DNA of 64,000 nucleotides from Gluconobacter cadivus (GCF_015244745.1 NZ_JABCQI010000002.1:372001-436000); one strand, 5' to 3'; shown: positions 8,243 to 17,295, counted from the stretch's first letter. The notes: generated from the letters alone by a model not told the origin. Numbers and translations: made by a program.

Positions 8243-8971
8243 ATGTACGCTCTACTGTTCTCCGAGCCCTTGGTAAATCGTGCCGAAATGCGTGTCTTTA
8301 CACGGGAGAAAATCTATTCTTCCGCATTGGCCCGGGGCGCAGCCCATGGCGATAAAGAGACTATTAAGGCCATGATGATCGGCTGGTGGCCTTTTATTCA
8401 GGCTTTCGAGCGCGCTATTGACGTGCGCGTCGGCCATCTTCCCATCAAACCGCTCGTCCAGCGCTTCGGGCAGACCCGGATCAAGACCTTCTTTTCAGAA
8501 GCGCGTGAAGCCGTGCGGGAAATGAAGGAAGAGGAAGGCTCACACGCCATTCTCTGGGCCGATGGCGCAAAAGAATTCGGCCTCGACCTGTACGGAACGC
8601 ATTACGACACGCTTCCCACGGTCCAGAAGCTGATCGCCAATGCCGACAGTGAAGATCCCGTGGTCTTCTTCTCCTGGCTCGCAGCCGTCGAATACATCGC
8701 CGAAGAACTGGCCGCCTATCTGTGCCATGCACCGAAATTCACCAACCTGTTCGCAAAGAAGCACTGGACATGGGGTCTGGCGCATGATGAGCACGAACAT
8801 GACGGCCCGTCCCATCTGGAAATCGATGAGGATCTGGCCCGCGGGTATTATCCGTCCAACGACCCGGACATCACCCGCGCCGCGCTGACAGCCAATATGC
8901 GCGAATGCATTGAAATGTTTGAAAAAGCCAGCCACGAGATTTACGCCACGACGCCGGAAATGGCACACTAA
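8243..8971 (+). CDS. Uncharacterised protein, possible haem-oxygenase-like (iron-containing redox enzyme) fold
   Basis: 242 residues, no signal peptide or membrane segment, predicted largely helical. I do not recognise a named family. The order of acidic and His residues resembles haem-oxygenase-like diiron oxidases and TenA/PqqC relatives: a Glu in WWPFIQAFERA (about residue 58), ExxH in EEEGSHAILW (about 97), a Glu in AAVEYIAEELAAYL (about 155), then a His/Asp-rich stretch LAHDEHEHDGPSHLEIDEDL (about 178-197). The usual last HxxxDxxH motif reads HxxxDxxL, so one ligand may be lost or supplied by DEHEH instead. The gene is alone between two unrelated genes and has a strong promoter. Function unknown; fold assignment is tentative. 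Confidence 0.7.
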   Translation: MYALLFSEPLVNRAEMRVFTREKIYSSALARGAAHGDKETIKAMMIGWWPFIQAFERAIDVRVGHLPIKPLVQRFGQTRIKTFFSEAREAVREMKEEEGSHAILWADGAKEFGLDLYGTHYDTLPTVQKLIANADSEDPVVFFSWLAAVEYIAEELAAYLCHAPKFTNLFAKKHWTWGLAHDEHEHDGPSHLEIDEDLARGYYPSNDPDITRAALTANMRECIEMFEKASHEIYATTPEMAH

Positions 8972-9124
8972 CGAAACCTTAACTCTTTAACAGCTATCTC
9001 CGTGTCCGGGGCGCCATACCCGAGGCGCGGAGATGTTGCCTGCAACAGATTCGCTCTCTGCAAAGAAAAACTTCATAAATTCCTGTCATCGTGGCCCCCT
9101 CCTCCGCTATTGGGAAGGTTCATG

Positions 9125-9181
9125 ATGTCTTTGCCTGTCTCACCGGCTTCCGTTGTCGCCTTCCCGCCATGCGCGACATAA
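9125..9181 (+). CDS. Short upstream ORF coupled to the GGDEF-EAL gene
   Basis: An 18-codon ORF (MSLPVSPASVVAFPPCAT) starts at ATG 9125, or at 9122 with one more Met, right after a GGGAAGG site at 9112-9118. Its stop TAA overlaps the ATG at 9181 of the GGDEF-EAL gene (TAATG). None of the possible starts of the downstream gene has a ribosome site of its own, so this leader ORF probably delivers ribosomes to it. The peptide itself has no recognisable function. Proposed from sequence only. Confidence 0.5.
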   Translation: MSLPVSPASVVAFPPCAT

Positions 9182-11544
9182 TGACAGCCGTCCTGACCCT
9201 GCTGAAACAAATGCGGTTTGCGCGACTTTTTCCCTTCCGGGCCGAGATCCCGGCAGGCGCAGAAGAAGAGATTCGCCTTTCGCGTTGCAGAGTTCTGCGC
9301 GGTCTGAACTTCTTCCATTTCGTCCCCCAGATCAGCTGTGGCCCGATCGCAGGCCTTTGCCTGATGCGGAACTATCCTTTTTACGGCGCGATTCTGTGCG
9401 GAACAGTCCTGCTCCTGCTCGCACTTTACAACATCTGCTTTTATGCAATCCCCACCGAAAAGTTGGTCGACACTCGGCAGTCATGGATTCTCAAGGGTCT
9501 GAATTTCGCATTCGCCCTGTGCTGGGTCACCCTGCCTCCGGTCGTATTTCCTTACGGAGACGCGAATGACCGGGTTCTGGTCGCCGGCATCATGGTCGGG
9601 TTGACCGCGACGACCATTACACTGGTTCCTCTGACGGGCATGGGGGAAATCATTGCCTCCATGCTCATTCTGTCCTGCGGCGGTGCCCTGTTCGAAGCAT
9701 GGACGATCGACCACGGTATTTTCTATTTTTACATCGCCATCGAAATGGCGGTTTATCTGTTCTTTGTCCTGTCCCTGACGATGGCCGTCCGCACCCTGTT
9801 CACGGCTTTTCTGGTCAGCCGGTATTCCCTCGAACAGCGCAACAGCATCGTCCAGCTCCTGCTCCGCAACGCGGATGACGACACTGGCGACTGGCTGTGG
9901 GAGACCTGCGCGTCCGGAAGCCTGCGCAATGTGTCAGCCAGTCTGGCCTCGGCCTTCGGCAACAGCCGCGAGTGGCTTGAAACCCGCATCTTCTTTGACA
10001 TCCTGTCTGATCTGGCCGGCCCGGCCGCTTTTGACGGCGATGAACGGACAGGGCTTGGACGTCTGCGGCAGTGCCTCGACAACCGGATTTTCTTCCGCGA
10101 CATCGTGGTGTCCGGCACCCTGCAGGGTCAGCAGCGCTTCTGGTCGCTCAGCGGGCGTCCGGTTTTTCAGGACCGCATCTTCGTCGGCTATCGGGGCGTT
10201 GGAACGGATGTGACCCAGACGCACTGGGCGCAGGAAAGCGCGTCTTTCAGGGCACGGCATGATCTGCTGACCGGTTTACCCAACCGCGGTGCTTTCCTCG
10301 ATGACATGGAAACCTACCTCATCGAGGCCGCACGCACGGGAGAAGCGTTCGCACTGCTCAACCTCGATCTGGACGGCTTCAAACAGATCAACGACCGGCA
10401 CGGCCATTCCGCCGGCGACGAAATGCTCCGGAAAGTCACGGTTGTCCTGAGCCGCACCCTGAGCGAACGCCACAGGCTCTACCGTTTTGGCGGCGACGAA
10501 TTCATGTTGCTCGAACGCCAGACAACACCGGCCCAGGCTTCCGCCACCGCGTCCGGGCTGATCAATGCGCTGACGAACGTGCCCATCCGGGTGGGCGAAG
10601 GCGTGCGCTGCGCGGTCGGCCTCAGCGTGGGAATCGTGCTGTCCATCGGCGGCTCGGAACGTGTGGGAAGTCTGCTGGAAGCCAGTGATCTGGCGCTTTA
10701 CGAGGCCAAGAGCCTCGGAGGCCACACGCATCGCTTCTACAACCCGGAGCTGCGAACCGTCGCCAAACGAAACCGGGACCTGATCCGTGCGCTCCCCCAG
10801 GCGCTGGAGGAAGGCGGTCTGGGCATTGTCTATCAGCCTTTCTTCAACACCCAGAGCCAGAAGCTCTGCGGGTTCGAGGCGCTGATCCGCTGGTCCCATC
10901 CCGAATATGGCCGCGTCCCCCCCGAGCGGATCATCCAGCTTGCCGAGGAAGCGGGGCTGATCCAGAAGCTCGGTGTCTATGTCATGGAACGGGCCTGCCT
11001 CTTTGCCAGCGAATGGGAGGACGGGCTAGTGTTGTCGATCAATGTTTCGGTCGGGCAGCTTGAGGCCCCAACCTTCCTCAAAGACACGTTCCGGGTTCTG
11101 GAAAAAACCGGCTTCCCTGCCCGCTGCCTTCAGATCGAAATGACCGAAAACATCTTCATGGAGCCGGATGCCGCGACTTTCACGCTGCTCAGCCGCCTGC
11201 AGAGCGCCGGGATTTCCATTGCGCTCGACGATTTCGGCAAGGGCTTCTCGTCTCTCGGATATCTGCGCTTCTTCCCATTCTCGAAAATCAAGCTGGACGG
11301 TCTGTTCGTCAGGGACATGCTGCGCGAATCCCGCGCCGCTTCCATTGTGCGCGCCGTGGTGGATCTGTCGATCGATCTGGGCGTGGCCGTGACTGCGGAA
11401 GGCGTGGAAAGTCAGGAACAGCTCTCCTACCTCAAGCGTCTGGGCTGCACGGAGGTTCAGGGCTATCTGCTGTCACGTCCCCTTTCCCCCGAAGATACCC
11501 GTCAGTTCATGACGACGATCCCGGCCGTGATGGAAGCGTCCTGA
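9181..11544 (+). CDS. Membrane-bound GGDEF-EAL protein (c-di-GMP synthesis/hydrolysis)
   Basis: 787 residues from the ATG at 9181; the frame is open back to a GTG at 9091, but 9181 overlaps the stop of a leader ORF with a good ribosome site. The N-terminal 200 residues hold about six hydrophobic segments, then a PAS-like region (about 220-350), a GGDEF domain with intact FGGDEF (about residue 437), and an EAL domain with intact GFEALIRW (about 564) and DDFGKGFSSL. Both active-site signatures are present, so it could be bifunctional; which activity dominates cannot be told. The membrane part suggests sensing of a signal in or outside the inner membrane. No operon partner is evident. Confidence 0.9.
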   Translation: MTAVLTLLKQMRFARLFPFRAEIPAGAEEEIRLSRCRVLRGLNFFHFVPQISCGPIAGLCLMRNYPFYGAILCGTVLLLLALYNICFYAIPTEKLVDTRQSWILKGLNFAFALCWVTLPPVVFPYGDANDRVLVAGIMVGLTATTITLVPLTGMGEIIASMLILSCGGALFEAWTIDHGIFYFYIAIEMAVYLFFVLSLTMAVRTLFTAFLVSRYSLEQRNSIVQLLLRNADDDTGDWLWETCASGSLRNVSASLASAFGNSREWLETRIFFDILSDLAGPAAFDGDERTGLGRLRQCLDNRIFFRDIVVSGTLQGQQRFWSLSGRPVFQDRIFVGYRGVGTDVTQTHWAQESASFRARHDLLTGLPNRGAFLDDMETYLIEAARTGEAFALLNLDLDGFKQINDRHGHSAGDEMLRKVTVVLSRTLSERHRLYRFGGDEFMLLERQTTPAQASATASGLINALTNVPIRVGEGVRCAVGLSVGIVLSIGGSERVGSLLEASDLALYEAKSLGGHTHRFYNPELRTVAKRNRDLIRALPQALEEGGLGIVYQPFFNTQSQKLCGFEALIRWSHPEYGRVPPERIIQLAEEAGLIQKLGVYVMERACLFASEWEDGLVLSINVSVGQLEAPTFLKDTFRVLEKTGFPARCLQIEMTENIFMEPDAATFTLLSRLQSAGISIALDDFGKGFSSLGYLRFFPFSKIKLDGLFVRDMLRESRAASIVRAVVDLSIDLGVAVTAEGVESQEQLSYLKRLGCTEVQGYLLSRPLSPEDTRQFMTTIPAVMEAS

Positions 11545-11550
11545 ACTGCT

Positions 11551-12198
11551 TCAGGCCGTCAGGGGATTGGGAGCCGTTTTCTTCCCTTCCTCCGCCACGC
11601 GCCAGCAATACCAGGCCAGCGTCGAGCGATAGGGGGAGAAGCGGGCCGTTTCCTCTTTCAGCGCTTTTGGTTTGGGAGGCAGTTCCATTCCCCGCAGGCG
11701 CCGCCAGCCTTCCCGAACGCCAAAATCATCGACGGGCATCACGTCCGGACGGTTCAGCGTGAACATCAGCAGCATTTCGACTGTCCAGCGTCCAATCCCC
11801 CGCAAAGTGACAAGACGCGCGATCAGCTCTTCATCCGTCATGCTCCGGGCCTCGGCGCGGCTGGGAACGGTTCCATCCAGACGGGCCTGTGCAACACCGC
11901 GCATGGCCAGAAGTTTGTTTCCCGAAAGGCCGCAGGCACGCAGGCTTTCCTCAGACAGTTCCAGAAGCCGTCCGGGCGCTGGCGGCGCTCCATCCACGGT
12001 ACCCTGCTCTCCCAGAACGCAGAGGCGTCCGAAAATCTTCCGCGCGGCGACCCCATGAAGCTGTTGCCCGGCGATGGCGCGCAGAAGGGCATCATAAGGC
12101 TCCTGCCCGTCATCACCCCTCAGGGTGCAGGGTCCAATACGCGCCATGGCCGCCGCCAGACCGGGATCGGAGCCAAGAAGTGTGGCATAATCAGCCAT
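11551..12198 (-). CDS. alkA: DNA-3-methyladenine glycosylase II (AlkA-type)
   Basis: 215 residues from the ATG at 12198; the frame stays open far upstream, but that part has no family similarity and spans the divergent promoter region. AlkA-type glycosylases remove alkylated purines in base excision repair. It has the helix-hairpin-helix LRGIGRWTVEMLL followed by the catalytic Asp in MPVDDFGVREG (about residue 154), the HhH-GPD signature, and the upstream AIAGQQLHGVAARKI segment found in AlkA. It lacks the N-terminal beta domain of E. coli AlkA, as many short bacterial homologues do. The stop lies 6 bases from the convergent GGDEF-EAL stop. Confidence 0.88.
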   Translation of the reverse strand: MADYATLLGSDPGLAAAMARIGPCTLRGDDGQEPYDALLRAIAGQQLHGVAARKIFGRLCVLGEQGTVDGAPPAPGRLLELSEESLRACGLSGNKLLAMRGVAQARLDGTVPSRAEARSMTDEELIARLVTLRGIGRWTVEMLLMFTLNRPDVMPVDDFGVREGWRRLRGMELPPKPKALKEETARFSPYRSTLAWYCWRVAEEGKKTAPNPLTA

Positions 12199-12435
12199 CA
12201 GACATGCGCCTTTCCGGAAGTTAAGGTTCGGGTGACTCTTTGTGTCTTTCGTGGGTCTCGCATTACTGCCATGATATGCCAAGACAGACGCCCACCCCCA
12301 GCCCCGGATAACCAGCCTGCCGGATGACAACCCCGACCGCCCTGGTGCAAAAGGTCTGGCGATGATGCGACGCCACCTTCTCCTTACCGACCGGCTGTTT
12401 TCTGCCAGGTCCTTTCCCGACGGACGGCCCCGCCT

Positions 12436-13554
12436 ATGAGCGGAATAGCCACAGTTACGTCTGGAAAGCCGCAGAAGCGCGAGCCGCAGCTCTTCGCCCC
12501 CTCGGCGCGGACTGCCCCCGCACGTCCGCAGCACGCCCCGGCCGGAACGCGCGAACGCCTGCGGGATTACGTCCCGCCCGCAATCCCGGTCCGTCCGGTG
12601 CTGACGCCGATGATGCGTCCGCAAACCATTGTCGAAAACGGGCCAACAGTTCCGTTCATCTTCTCGGCGGGGCTTCACGCGGCCATTCTGGCCTTCCTGC
12701 TGATGCAGCATCAGGGCATGCATGGCTCGCCTGCGGGGCAGGAGCAGCCGCAGGTCGAGATGGTTTTCGATACCCCGCCCTCGAAAAGCAGCATGCGCGG
12801 GCCACGGGCGCATGAAGAAGGCGGTGCGCCCCCTCCTCCCTCAGCCCAGAGCCCGCAGGAAACACAGGAAGACCAGCAACAGCCGCAGAAGGAGCAATCT
12901 ACTCCGACGCCTGCCGTCCCGACACCTGAAACGCCGTCCGCGCCTGAAGTGCCAGAAGAACCCTCAGCCGAATTGCCCAAGACAGCCCCCACCCCGGCCC
13001 CCATTACCCCCGGAGCAGCGCCAAGCCGCCGCAGCCAGCAGACGTCGCCACATGCTCATCACGCGCAGCGGTCGGTTCGCTCCGACCGGAACAATCCGTT
13101 CGCCCATCCGATGGATCTGTCCTTCGGTGAACAGCCGTCGCCCTATCGTCGCCACCGTGGCCGCGCCTCGGGGTCCGGTGGTCCGATCGACATGTCTCTT
13201 GGACCGCTCAGTCTGAACGGCGCCATCAACGCACCGTATCAGACCCGCACCAGCGTCAAGGGCGTCAGCGAAGATTACGGCGGGGAAATCGACCGCTGGA
13301 TCCGGGCGCATATGTACTATCCGGAAGAAGCCGCCCGTGCAGGCGAGGATGGTCCATCCTCGGTGCATGTGGTGCTGGACCGGTCGGGCCATGTGAAATC
13401 CGTCCGTCTGATGAGCCAGTCCGGCTCCTATTCGCTGGATGCGGCGACGACCGGCATGTTCCAGGGCGCACATCTGCCGCCGGTCCCGCCGGATATGAAG
13501 GGTGACCATTTCGATATCGACGTCACGATCAACTACATCCTGATCCGCCGGTAA
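12436..13554 (+). CDS. TonB-like energy transducer protein
   Basis: 372 residues. The architecture is that of TonB: a 70-residue cytoplasmic N-terminus (longer than usual), one membrane segment at about residues 72-91 containing FIFSAGLHAAILAFLL, a long Pro/Gln/Glu-rich periplasmic spacer (about 110-200), and a C-terminal TonB domain (from about 285: WIRAHMYYPEEAARAGEDG, SSVHVVLDRSGHVKSVRL). It would link the proton gradient to outer-membrane receptors. No exbB/exbD lies next to it, so partners must be elsewhere. The ribosome site is weak. It is followed 89 bases later by a lipoprotein gene on the same strand. Confidence 0.85.
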   Translation: MSGIATVTSGKPQKREPQLFAPSARTAPARPQHAPAGTRERLRDYVPPAIPVRPVLTPMMRPQTIVENGPTVPFIFSAGLHAAILAFLLMQHQGMHGSPAGQEQPQVEMVFDTPPSKSSMRGPRAHEEGGAPPPPSAQSPQETQEDQQQPQKEQSTPTPAVPTPETPSAPEVPEEPSAELPKTAPTPAPITPGAAPSRRSQQTSPHAHHAQRSVRSDRNNPFAHPMDLSFGEQPSPYRRHRGRASGSGGPIDMSLGPLSLNGAINAPYQTRTSVKGVSEDYGGEIDRWIRAHMYYPEEAARAGEDGPSSVHVVLDRSGHVKSVRLMSQSGSYSLDAATTGMFQGAHLPPVPPDMKGDHFDIDVTINYILIRR

Positions 13555-13643
13555 GGACAGCAGCCGACGGAGGGCGCGGCTTCGACATCGGAGCCGCAAT
13601 CCCATACAGTCCGTCAGGTCACCGTCCTGTTGCCGGAGCCCCG

Positions 13644-14591
13644 ATGCGCCGTTTCCGTTCTGCCCTGCTGCCTCTCTGTCTCCCGCTGACCCTCCCACTG
13701 GCTCTGGGGGGCTGTTTCAGCCTTTCCCGCCCCTTCGCCGACCCTGGGCAGCAGGCCAGATACCTTACGGCAGCCAATCTCCCTCCTGCGCGCCTCGCCG
13801 TCCCGACCCCGCCAAACGCGCTGCTGTCCGACGATGCTGCCGCGCTCTGGGCCCATGATGTGGCACAGGCCATGGTCAACCAGTCCGTTCCCGCCATCGC
13901 ACAGCCCCGCAAAAAGGGAGACTGGTGGGTGAAACTGAGCGCGGCCACCCACGGGAATACGGTCGTCCCCCACTACGTCATCATGACCCCGGAAGGAAAA
14001 GCGCGAGCGGAAACAGACGGGGCTGCCGTGGATATGGCGTCCTGGAGCGCAGGAGACCGGCTGGCGCTTCAGGACGCCGCCATACACGAAGCGCCCCAGC
14101 TTGCGACCCTGCTGACGGGCATTCAGGCGAACATGATGCAGCAGGACCCGCACAGCCTCATGAACCGCCCGGCAAAAATCTGCTTCAAAGGCGTCACCGG
14201 TGCCCCCGGAGACGGAAATGTCTCCCTCGCCCGCGCCTTCTATTCGTCCTTTCCCGACAAGACCAACACGGTCACGACAACCGAAAAAGGTGCAGACTTC
14301 ATCGTCCGCGGAACAGTCGATCTCAAGAAAGGCGCTGCGGGCAATACCGGTCATCCGGTCGACCATATTGAGATCGTCTGGCATGTCCTGACGCCGGATG
14401 GGAAAGAGGCAGGCGCTGCCACCCAGCTGCACGACATCGCCCCTCATTCACTGGATGGCGCATGGGGTGATACAGCGGACATGGCTGCCGAAGAAGCAGC
14501 CCAAGGCGTGCGGACCATCGTCACCAACTATTCGGGCCGCGAACATGCCCCGCTGCCGGAGACAAAGGGTCCTCCGAAAAAATCGGCCTGA
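13644..14591 (+). CDS. Putative lipoprotein of unknown function
   Basis: 315 residues. The N-terminus is a lipoprotein signal with Arg-rich start, a hydrophobic core and the lipobox LALGGC (Cys about residue 24), then a Ser/Pro-rich stretch. No further motif is recognised. The body alternates charged and short hydrophobic stretches, as in a globular envelope protein; the phrases VHNPLF-like tether motifs are absent. It follows the TonB-like gene with an 89-base gap and may be co-transcribed, suggesting but not proving an envelope or transport role. Confidence 0.75.
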   Translation: MRRFRSALLPLCLPLTLPLALGGCFSLSRPFADPGQQARYLTAANLPPARLAVPTPPNALLSDDAAALWAHDVAQAMVNQSVPAIAQPRKKGDWWVKLSAATHGNTVVPHYVIMTPEGKARAETDGAAVDMASWSAGDRLALQDAAIHEAPQLATLLTGIQANMMQQDPHSLMNRPAKICFKGVTGAPGDGNVSLARAFYSSFPDKTNTVTTTEKGADFIVRGTVDLKKGAAGNTGHPVDHIEIVWHVLTPDGKEAGAATQLHDIAPHSLDGAWGDTADMAAEEAAQGVRTIVTNYSGREHAPLPETKGPPKKSA

Positions 14592-14621
14592 TACAGAAGA
14601 ACGGGGGGTTCCATTCCATTA

Positions 14622-14662
14622 ATGTAACTCTGAGTATCTTTATGTAATACAATTTGTTACAT
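14622..14662. promoter_or_regulatory. Repeated TGTAA/TTACA operator-like elements
   Basis: ATGTAAC at 14622-14628 is inverted by GTTACAT at 14656-14662, and a third half-site TGTAA at 14643-14647 pairs with TTACA at 14657-14661 (9-base gap). Three half-sites in 41 bases directly upstream of the outer-membrane gene suggest a protein-binding region. The binding protein is unknown. Confidence 0.4.
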
Positions 14663-14663
14663 C

Positions 14664-14686
14664 ACTCCGGCCTTTTCATCCGGAGT
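14664..14686 (+). promoter_or_regulatory. Hairpin that buries the ribosome site of the 14692 gene
   Basis: ACTCCGG (14664-14670) and CCGGAGT (14680-14686) form a perfect 7-bp stem with a 9-base loop. The GGAG of the 3' arm (14682-14685) is the only ribosome site for the ATG at 14692, so the fold would hide it. This is a layout used in translational control; it could also help transcript stability. Confidence 0.45.
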
Positions 14687-14691
14687 GTCCG

Positions 14692-15570
14692 ATGCGTGTT
14701 TCTTTCCGTTTGCTGCTGTCCAGCCTGGGTTTCTGTGCAGGCCTTGCTCCCCTCGCCGCTTTTGCAGACCCGGCCCCTGTCATTGCCGTAAACCGTGAGA
14801 TCGGCCTTTCGATGACGGGCACGTTCCGCAACAGCGTCAGCGGCGGCAATTCCCGCCTGATGGAGAATAGCGGTTCCGGCTTCATCACACAGTCAACAAG
14901 CACCTCGCGCTACCGCACCATCGGCTGGACCCCTGGCTTTCAGGCCGATGCCTCGGTCATGTTCAACGCCTTCGGGATCGAGAACCTTTACGGCGCGCTC
15001 CATTTCTCGCTCGAAGATGGCCAGAGAAACTACAAGTCCCACTACCGCAGCTATTCCAGCAATTCTGCACCATACGGGTTCTCCGCTGGCGGAAACGACA
15101 GCTCCAACGGCACGGACAATCGGGGAGAGATCGGCAAGGGCTTTCTTCTGCTCTCCGATAGCTTGCTGCTGACGCCTTTCATTCAGGGCGGATATGTCAC
15201 GAGCGGCAGTGACGGAGATTTCGGCTACGGCTCTGGCCGTTACTTCGCGGGCGCTGGCCTGAAAGCCGATTACGCTCTCACCTCCCGCCTCGTCCTGCGT
15301 GGGCGGTTCGGATGGGCGGAAGTTCTCAATTCCGGCATTTCCTACAACAACCAGCCCCGTCCCCTGTGGGAAGGCGGCCTTGGCATGGATTACCGCATGA
15401 CCCAGCGCCTCCACCTGACGGCGGGAGGAGACTACTCCTACATTTCCTACGGCCATGATCGACAGGTGGAATCCAGCACAGAATTTGGAGCAGCCTATTC
15501 TTATTCCGGCGTCTCAAGTGCCCTGAGCAACGGTCTGAAGCTGCATGCGGGTCTAGCCTGGCAGTTCTGA
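14692..15570 (+). CDS. Outer-membrane beta-barrel-type protein of unknown function
   Basis: 292 residues with a cleavable signal peptide (MRVSFRLLLSSLGFCAGLAPLAAFA, cut before DPAP). The mature part is rich in Gly, Ser, Tyr and alternating hydrophobic strands (for example FIQGGYVTSGSDG, RLHLTAGGDYSYISYG) and ends in a terminal aromatic residue (HAGLAWQF), the usual signature of an outer-membrane beta barrel. No specific porin family is recognised. The gene has its own upstream operator-like repeats and a hairpin over its ribosome site, so its expression is probably controlled. Confidence 0.75.
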   Translation: MRVSFRLLLSSLGFCAGLAPLAAFADPAPVIAVNREIGLSMTGTFRNSVSGGNSRLMENSGSGFITQSTSTSRYRTIGWTPGFQADASVMFNAFGIENLYGALHFSLEDGQRNYKSHYRSYSSNSAPYGFSAGGNDSSNGTDNRGEIGKGFLLLSDSLLLTPFIQGGYVTSGSDGDFGYGSGRYFAGAGLKADYALTSRLVLRGRFGWAEVLNSGISYNNQPRPLWEGGLGMDYRMTQRLHLTAGGDYSYISYGHDRQVESSTEFGAAYSYSGVSSALSNGLKLHAGLAWQF

Positions 15571-15722
15571 TTCTGTCTGACAGACCGCGTCCGGCTGGCA
15601 CGGCATGCAGTGACCGGCCAACTGGTGCGCGGAAAGAATGAAACACGACGGATGACAGGGGGGCTTTGCGCTGTTAGAAGGCCAGCAACTTCCCTGTCGG
15701 ACACCGGACGAGGCCGTTTTTC

Positions 15723-16655
15723 ATGAAGATCGTAGCCTGCAACAGTAACCTGCCGCTGGCCCGTGCGGTCGCCCATGAACTCCGGATGCCTCTGTGCAAG
15801 ACCGTGGTGAAGCGCTTTGCCGATGGCGAAGTCTTCGTCGAAATTCAGGAAAACGTCCGGGGTGAGGACGTCTTCGTCGTGCAGAGCACCTGCATGCCGA
15901 CGAACGACCATCTCATGGAACTGCTGGTCATGCTGGATGCGCTGCGTCGTGGATCAGCCAAGCGCGTCACGGCTGTGATGCCGTATTTCGGTTATGCCCG
16001 TCAGGATCGCAAATCCGGACCCCGCACGCCCATCAGCGCCAAGCTCGTGGCGAACCTTCTGACGGAAGCTGGTGCCAACCGCATCCTGACGATGGATCTG
16101 CACGCCATGCAGATCCAGGGTTTCTTCGATATCCCGACCGACAACCTCTACGCCGCACCGCTGTTCGTGCGCGACCTCAAGACGCGCCTGCCGGACCGGG
16201 AACTCATCATCGTCTCGCCGGATGTTGGCGGCGTGGTCCGTGCGCGCCAGCTCGCACAGCGCCTGAACGTAGATCTCGCGATCATCGACAAGCGGCGTGA
16301 ACGCGCTGGCGTGTCGGAAGTCATGAACGTCATCGGTGACGTCGCCGGCCGCTATTGCGTGCTGGTCGACGATATCGTCGATAGTGGCGGCTCGCTGTGC
16401 AACGCCGCCAACGCGCTCATGGCCCGTGGGGCGGAAGGCGTCGAAGCTTACGTCACTCACGGCGTTCTGACTGGCAATGCCTGCCAGCGCGTGAAAGACA
16501 GTCCGTTGAACATGCTGACGCTGACGGACAGTATCCCGGCGACCGAGGCCCTCCTCGAGACCCCGAATATCCGTCAGATCACGACAGCCAACCTCCTCGC
16601 CCGGGCTATGAGCGCCGTGGCCGATGAAAGCTCGGTTTCCTCACTGTTCGACTGA
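15723..16655 (+). CDS. prs: Ribose-phosphate pyrophosphokinase
   Basis: 310 residues, full length. It makes PRPP from ribose-5-phosphate and ATP, feeding purine, pyrimidine, histidine and NAD synthesis. Clear markers are the start [29 protein letters not shown], the ATP-binding [18 protein letters not shown], the metal-binding [14 protein letters not shown] and the PRPP loop [11 protein letters not shown]. Cytoplasmic, essential in most bacteria. The next gene on the strand, a histidine phosphatase, follows after about 50 bases. Confidence 0.97.
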   Translation: MKIVACNSNLPLARAVAHELRMPLCKTVVKRFADGEVFVEIQENVRGEDVFVVQSTCMPTNDHLMELLVMLDALRRGSAKRVTAVMPYFGYARQDRKSGPRTPISAKLVANLLTEAGANRILTMDLHAMQIQGFFDIPTDNLYAAPLFVRDLKTRLPDRELIIVSPDVGGVVRARQLAQRLNVDLAIIDKRRERAGVSEVMNVIGDVAGRYCVLVDDIVDSGGSLCNAANALMARGAEGVEAYVTHGVLTGNACQRVKDSPLNMLTLTDSIPATEALLETPNIRQITTANLLARAMSAVADESSVSSLFD

Positions 16656-16704
16656 GCGTCCACCGGTCCACCCTCACGCCCCCTCTTCGTGAACGGACTT
16701 GCCC

Positions 16705-17292
16705 ATGACCCAGATTATCCCCAAGCCCTACTGGTATCTGCGTCATGGTGAGACCGACTGGAACGCCCGGGGACTGGCGCAGGGCCGAACGGATATCCCC
16801 CTCAACGAGACGGGCATCGCCCAGGCCGTGCGTGCAGGAGAAGCACTCGCCCCCTTATTCCGCAACGGCAACCGCCCGTTTGATCGAATTGTCTCATCGC
16901 CCCTGAAGCGGGCTTTGGTCACAGCGCAATATGCACAGGATACGATCCACGACCGCACCGGGATCAAAATTCCCCTGGAGGTCAATGCAGGCCTTATAGA
17001 GGTCTGCTTCGGCCTCTATGAAGGCGCCCCCATGGACGAATGGTTTAAGTCCTGGATTGAAGAAGGGCAACATCTGGAAAACGGAGAAAGTTTCACAGAC
17101 CTCTCCGTCCGCGCCATCTCAACGATCAACGCCGAACTCGACAAAGACGGAACACCGCTCTTTGTCGCTCACGGCGCATTGTTTCGGGGAATACGCTCCG
17201 GAATGGGACTTCCGGCAAATGTCCGCCTACCAAATGCGGTAGCACTCAAGGCCAGCCCTACAGTCAGTGGCTGGTCTGTAGAGACCACATAA
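16705..17292 (+). CDS. Histidine phosphatase family protein (phosphoglycerate mutase-like)
   Basis: 195 residues from the ATG at 16705; a TTG two codons upstream is the only alternative. The phosphohistidine motif is YLRHGETDWN at the N-terminus, with the second Arg in IVSSPLKRALVTAQ, the Glu in GLIEVCFGLYEG, and the second His in LFVAHGALFRG. All active-site residues are there. Substrate unknown: members include cofactor-dependent phosphoglycerate mutases, cobalamin-pathway phosphatases and general sugar phosphatases. The 3' end of the gene becomes more AT-rich, right before the AT-rich glycosyltransferase segment. Confidence 0.85.
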   Translation: MTQIIPKPYWYLRHGETDWNARGLAQGRTDIPLNETGIAQAVRAGEALAPLFRNGNRPFDRIVSSPLKRALVTAQYAQDTIHDRTGIKIPLEVNAGLIEVCFGLYEGAPMDEWFKSWIEEGQHLENGESFTDLSVRAISTINAELDKDGTPLFVAHGALFRGIRSGMGLPANVRLPNAVALKASPTVSGWSVETT

Positions 17293-17295
17293 ACA

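Noticed and set aside
8998-9034. Terminator after the 8243 gene
   Set aside because: ATCTCCG and CGGAGAT pair, but the loop is 25 bases with only imperfect inner pairing and no T-run, so it is too weak to list.
12199-12813. Upstream extension of the alkA frame by 205 codons
   Set aside because: No similarity to glycosylases, runs across the divergent promoter and into the TonB-like gene; the ATG at 12198 fits the family start. The gap 12199-12435 otherwise shows no element I can name.
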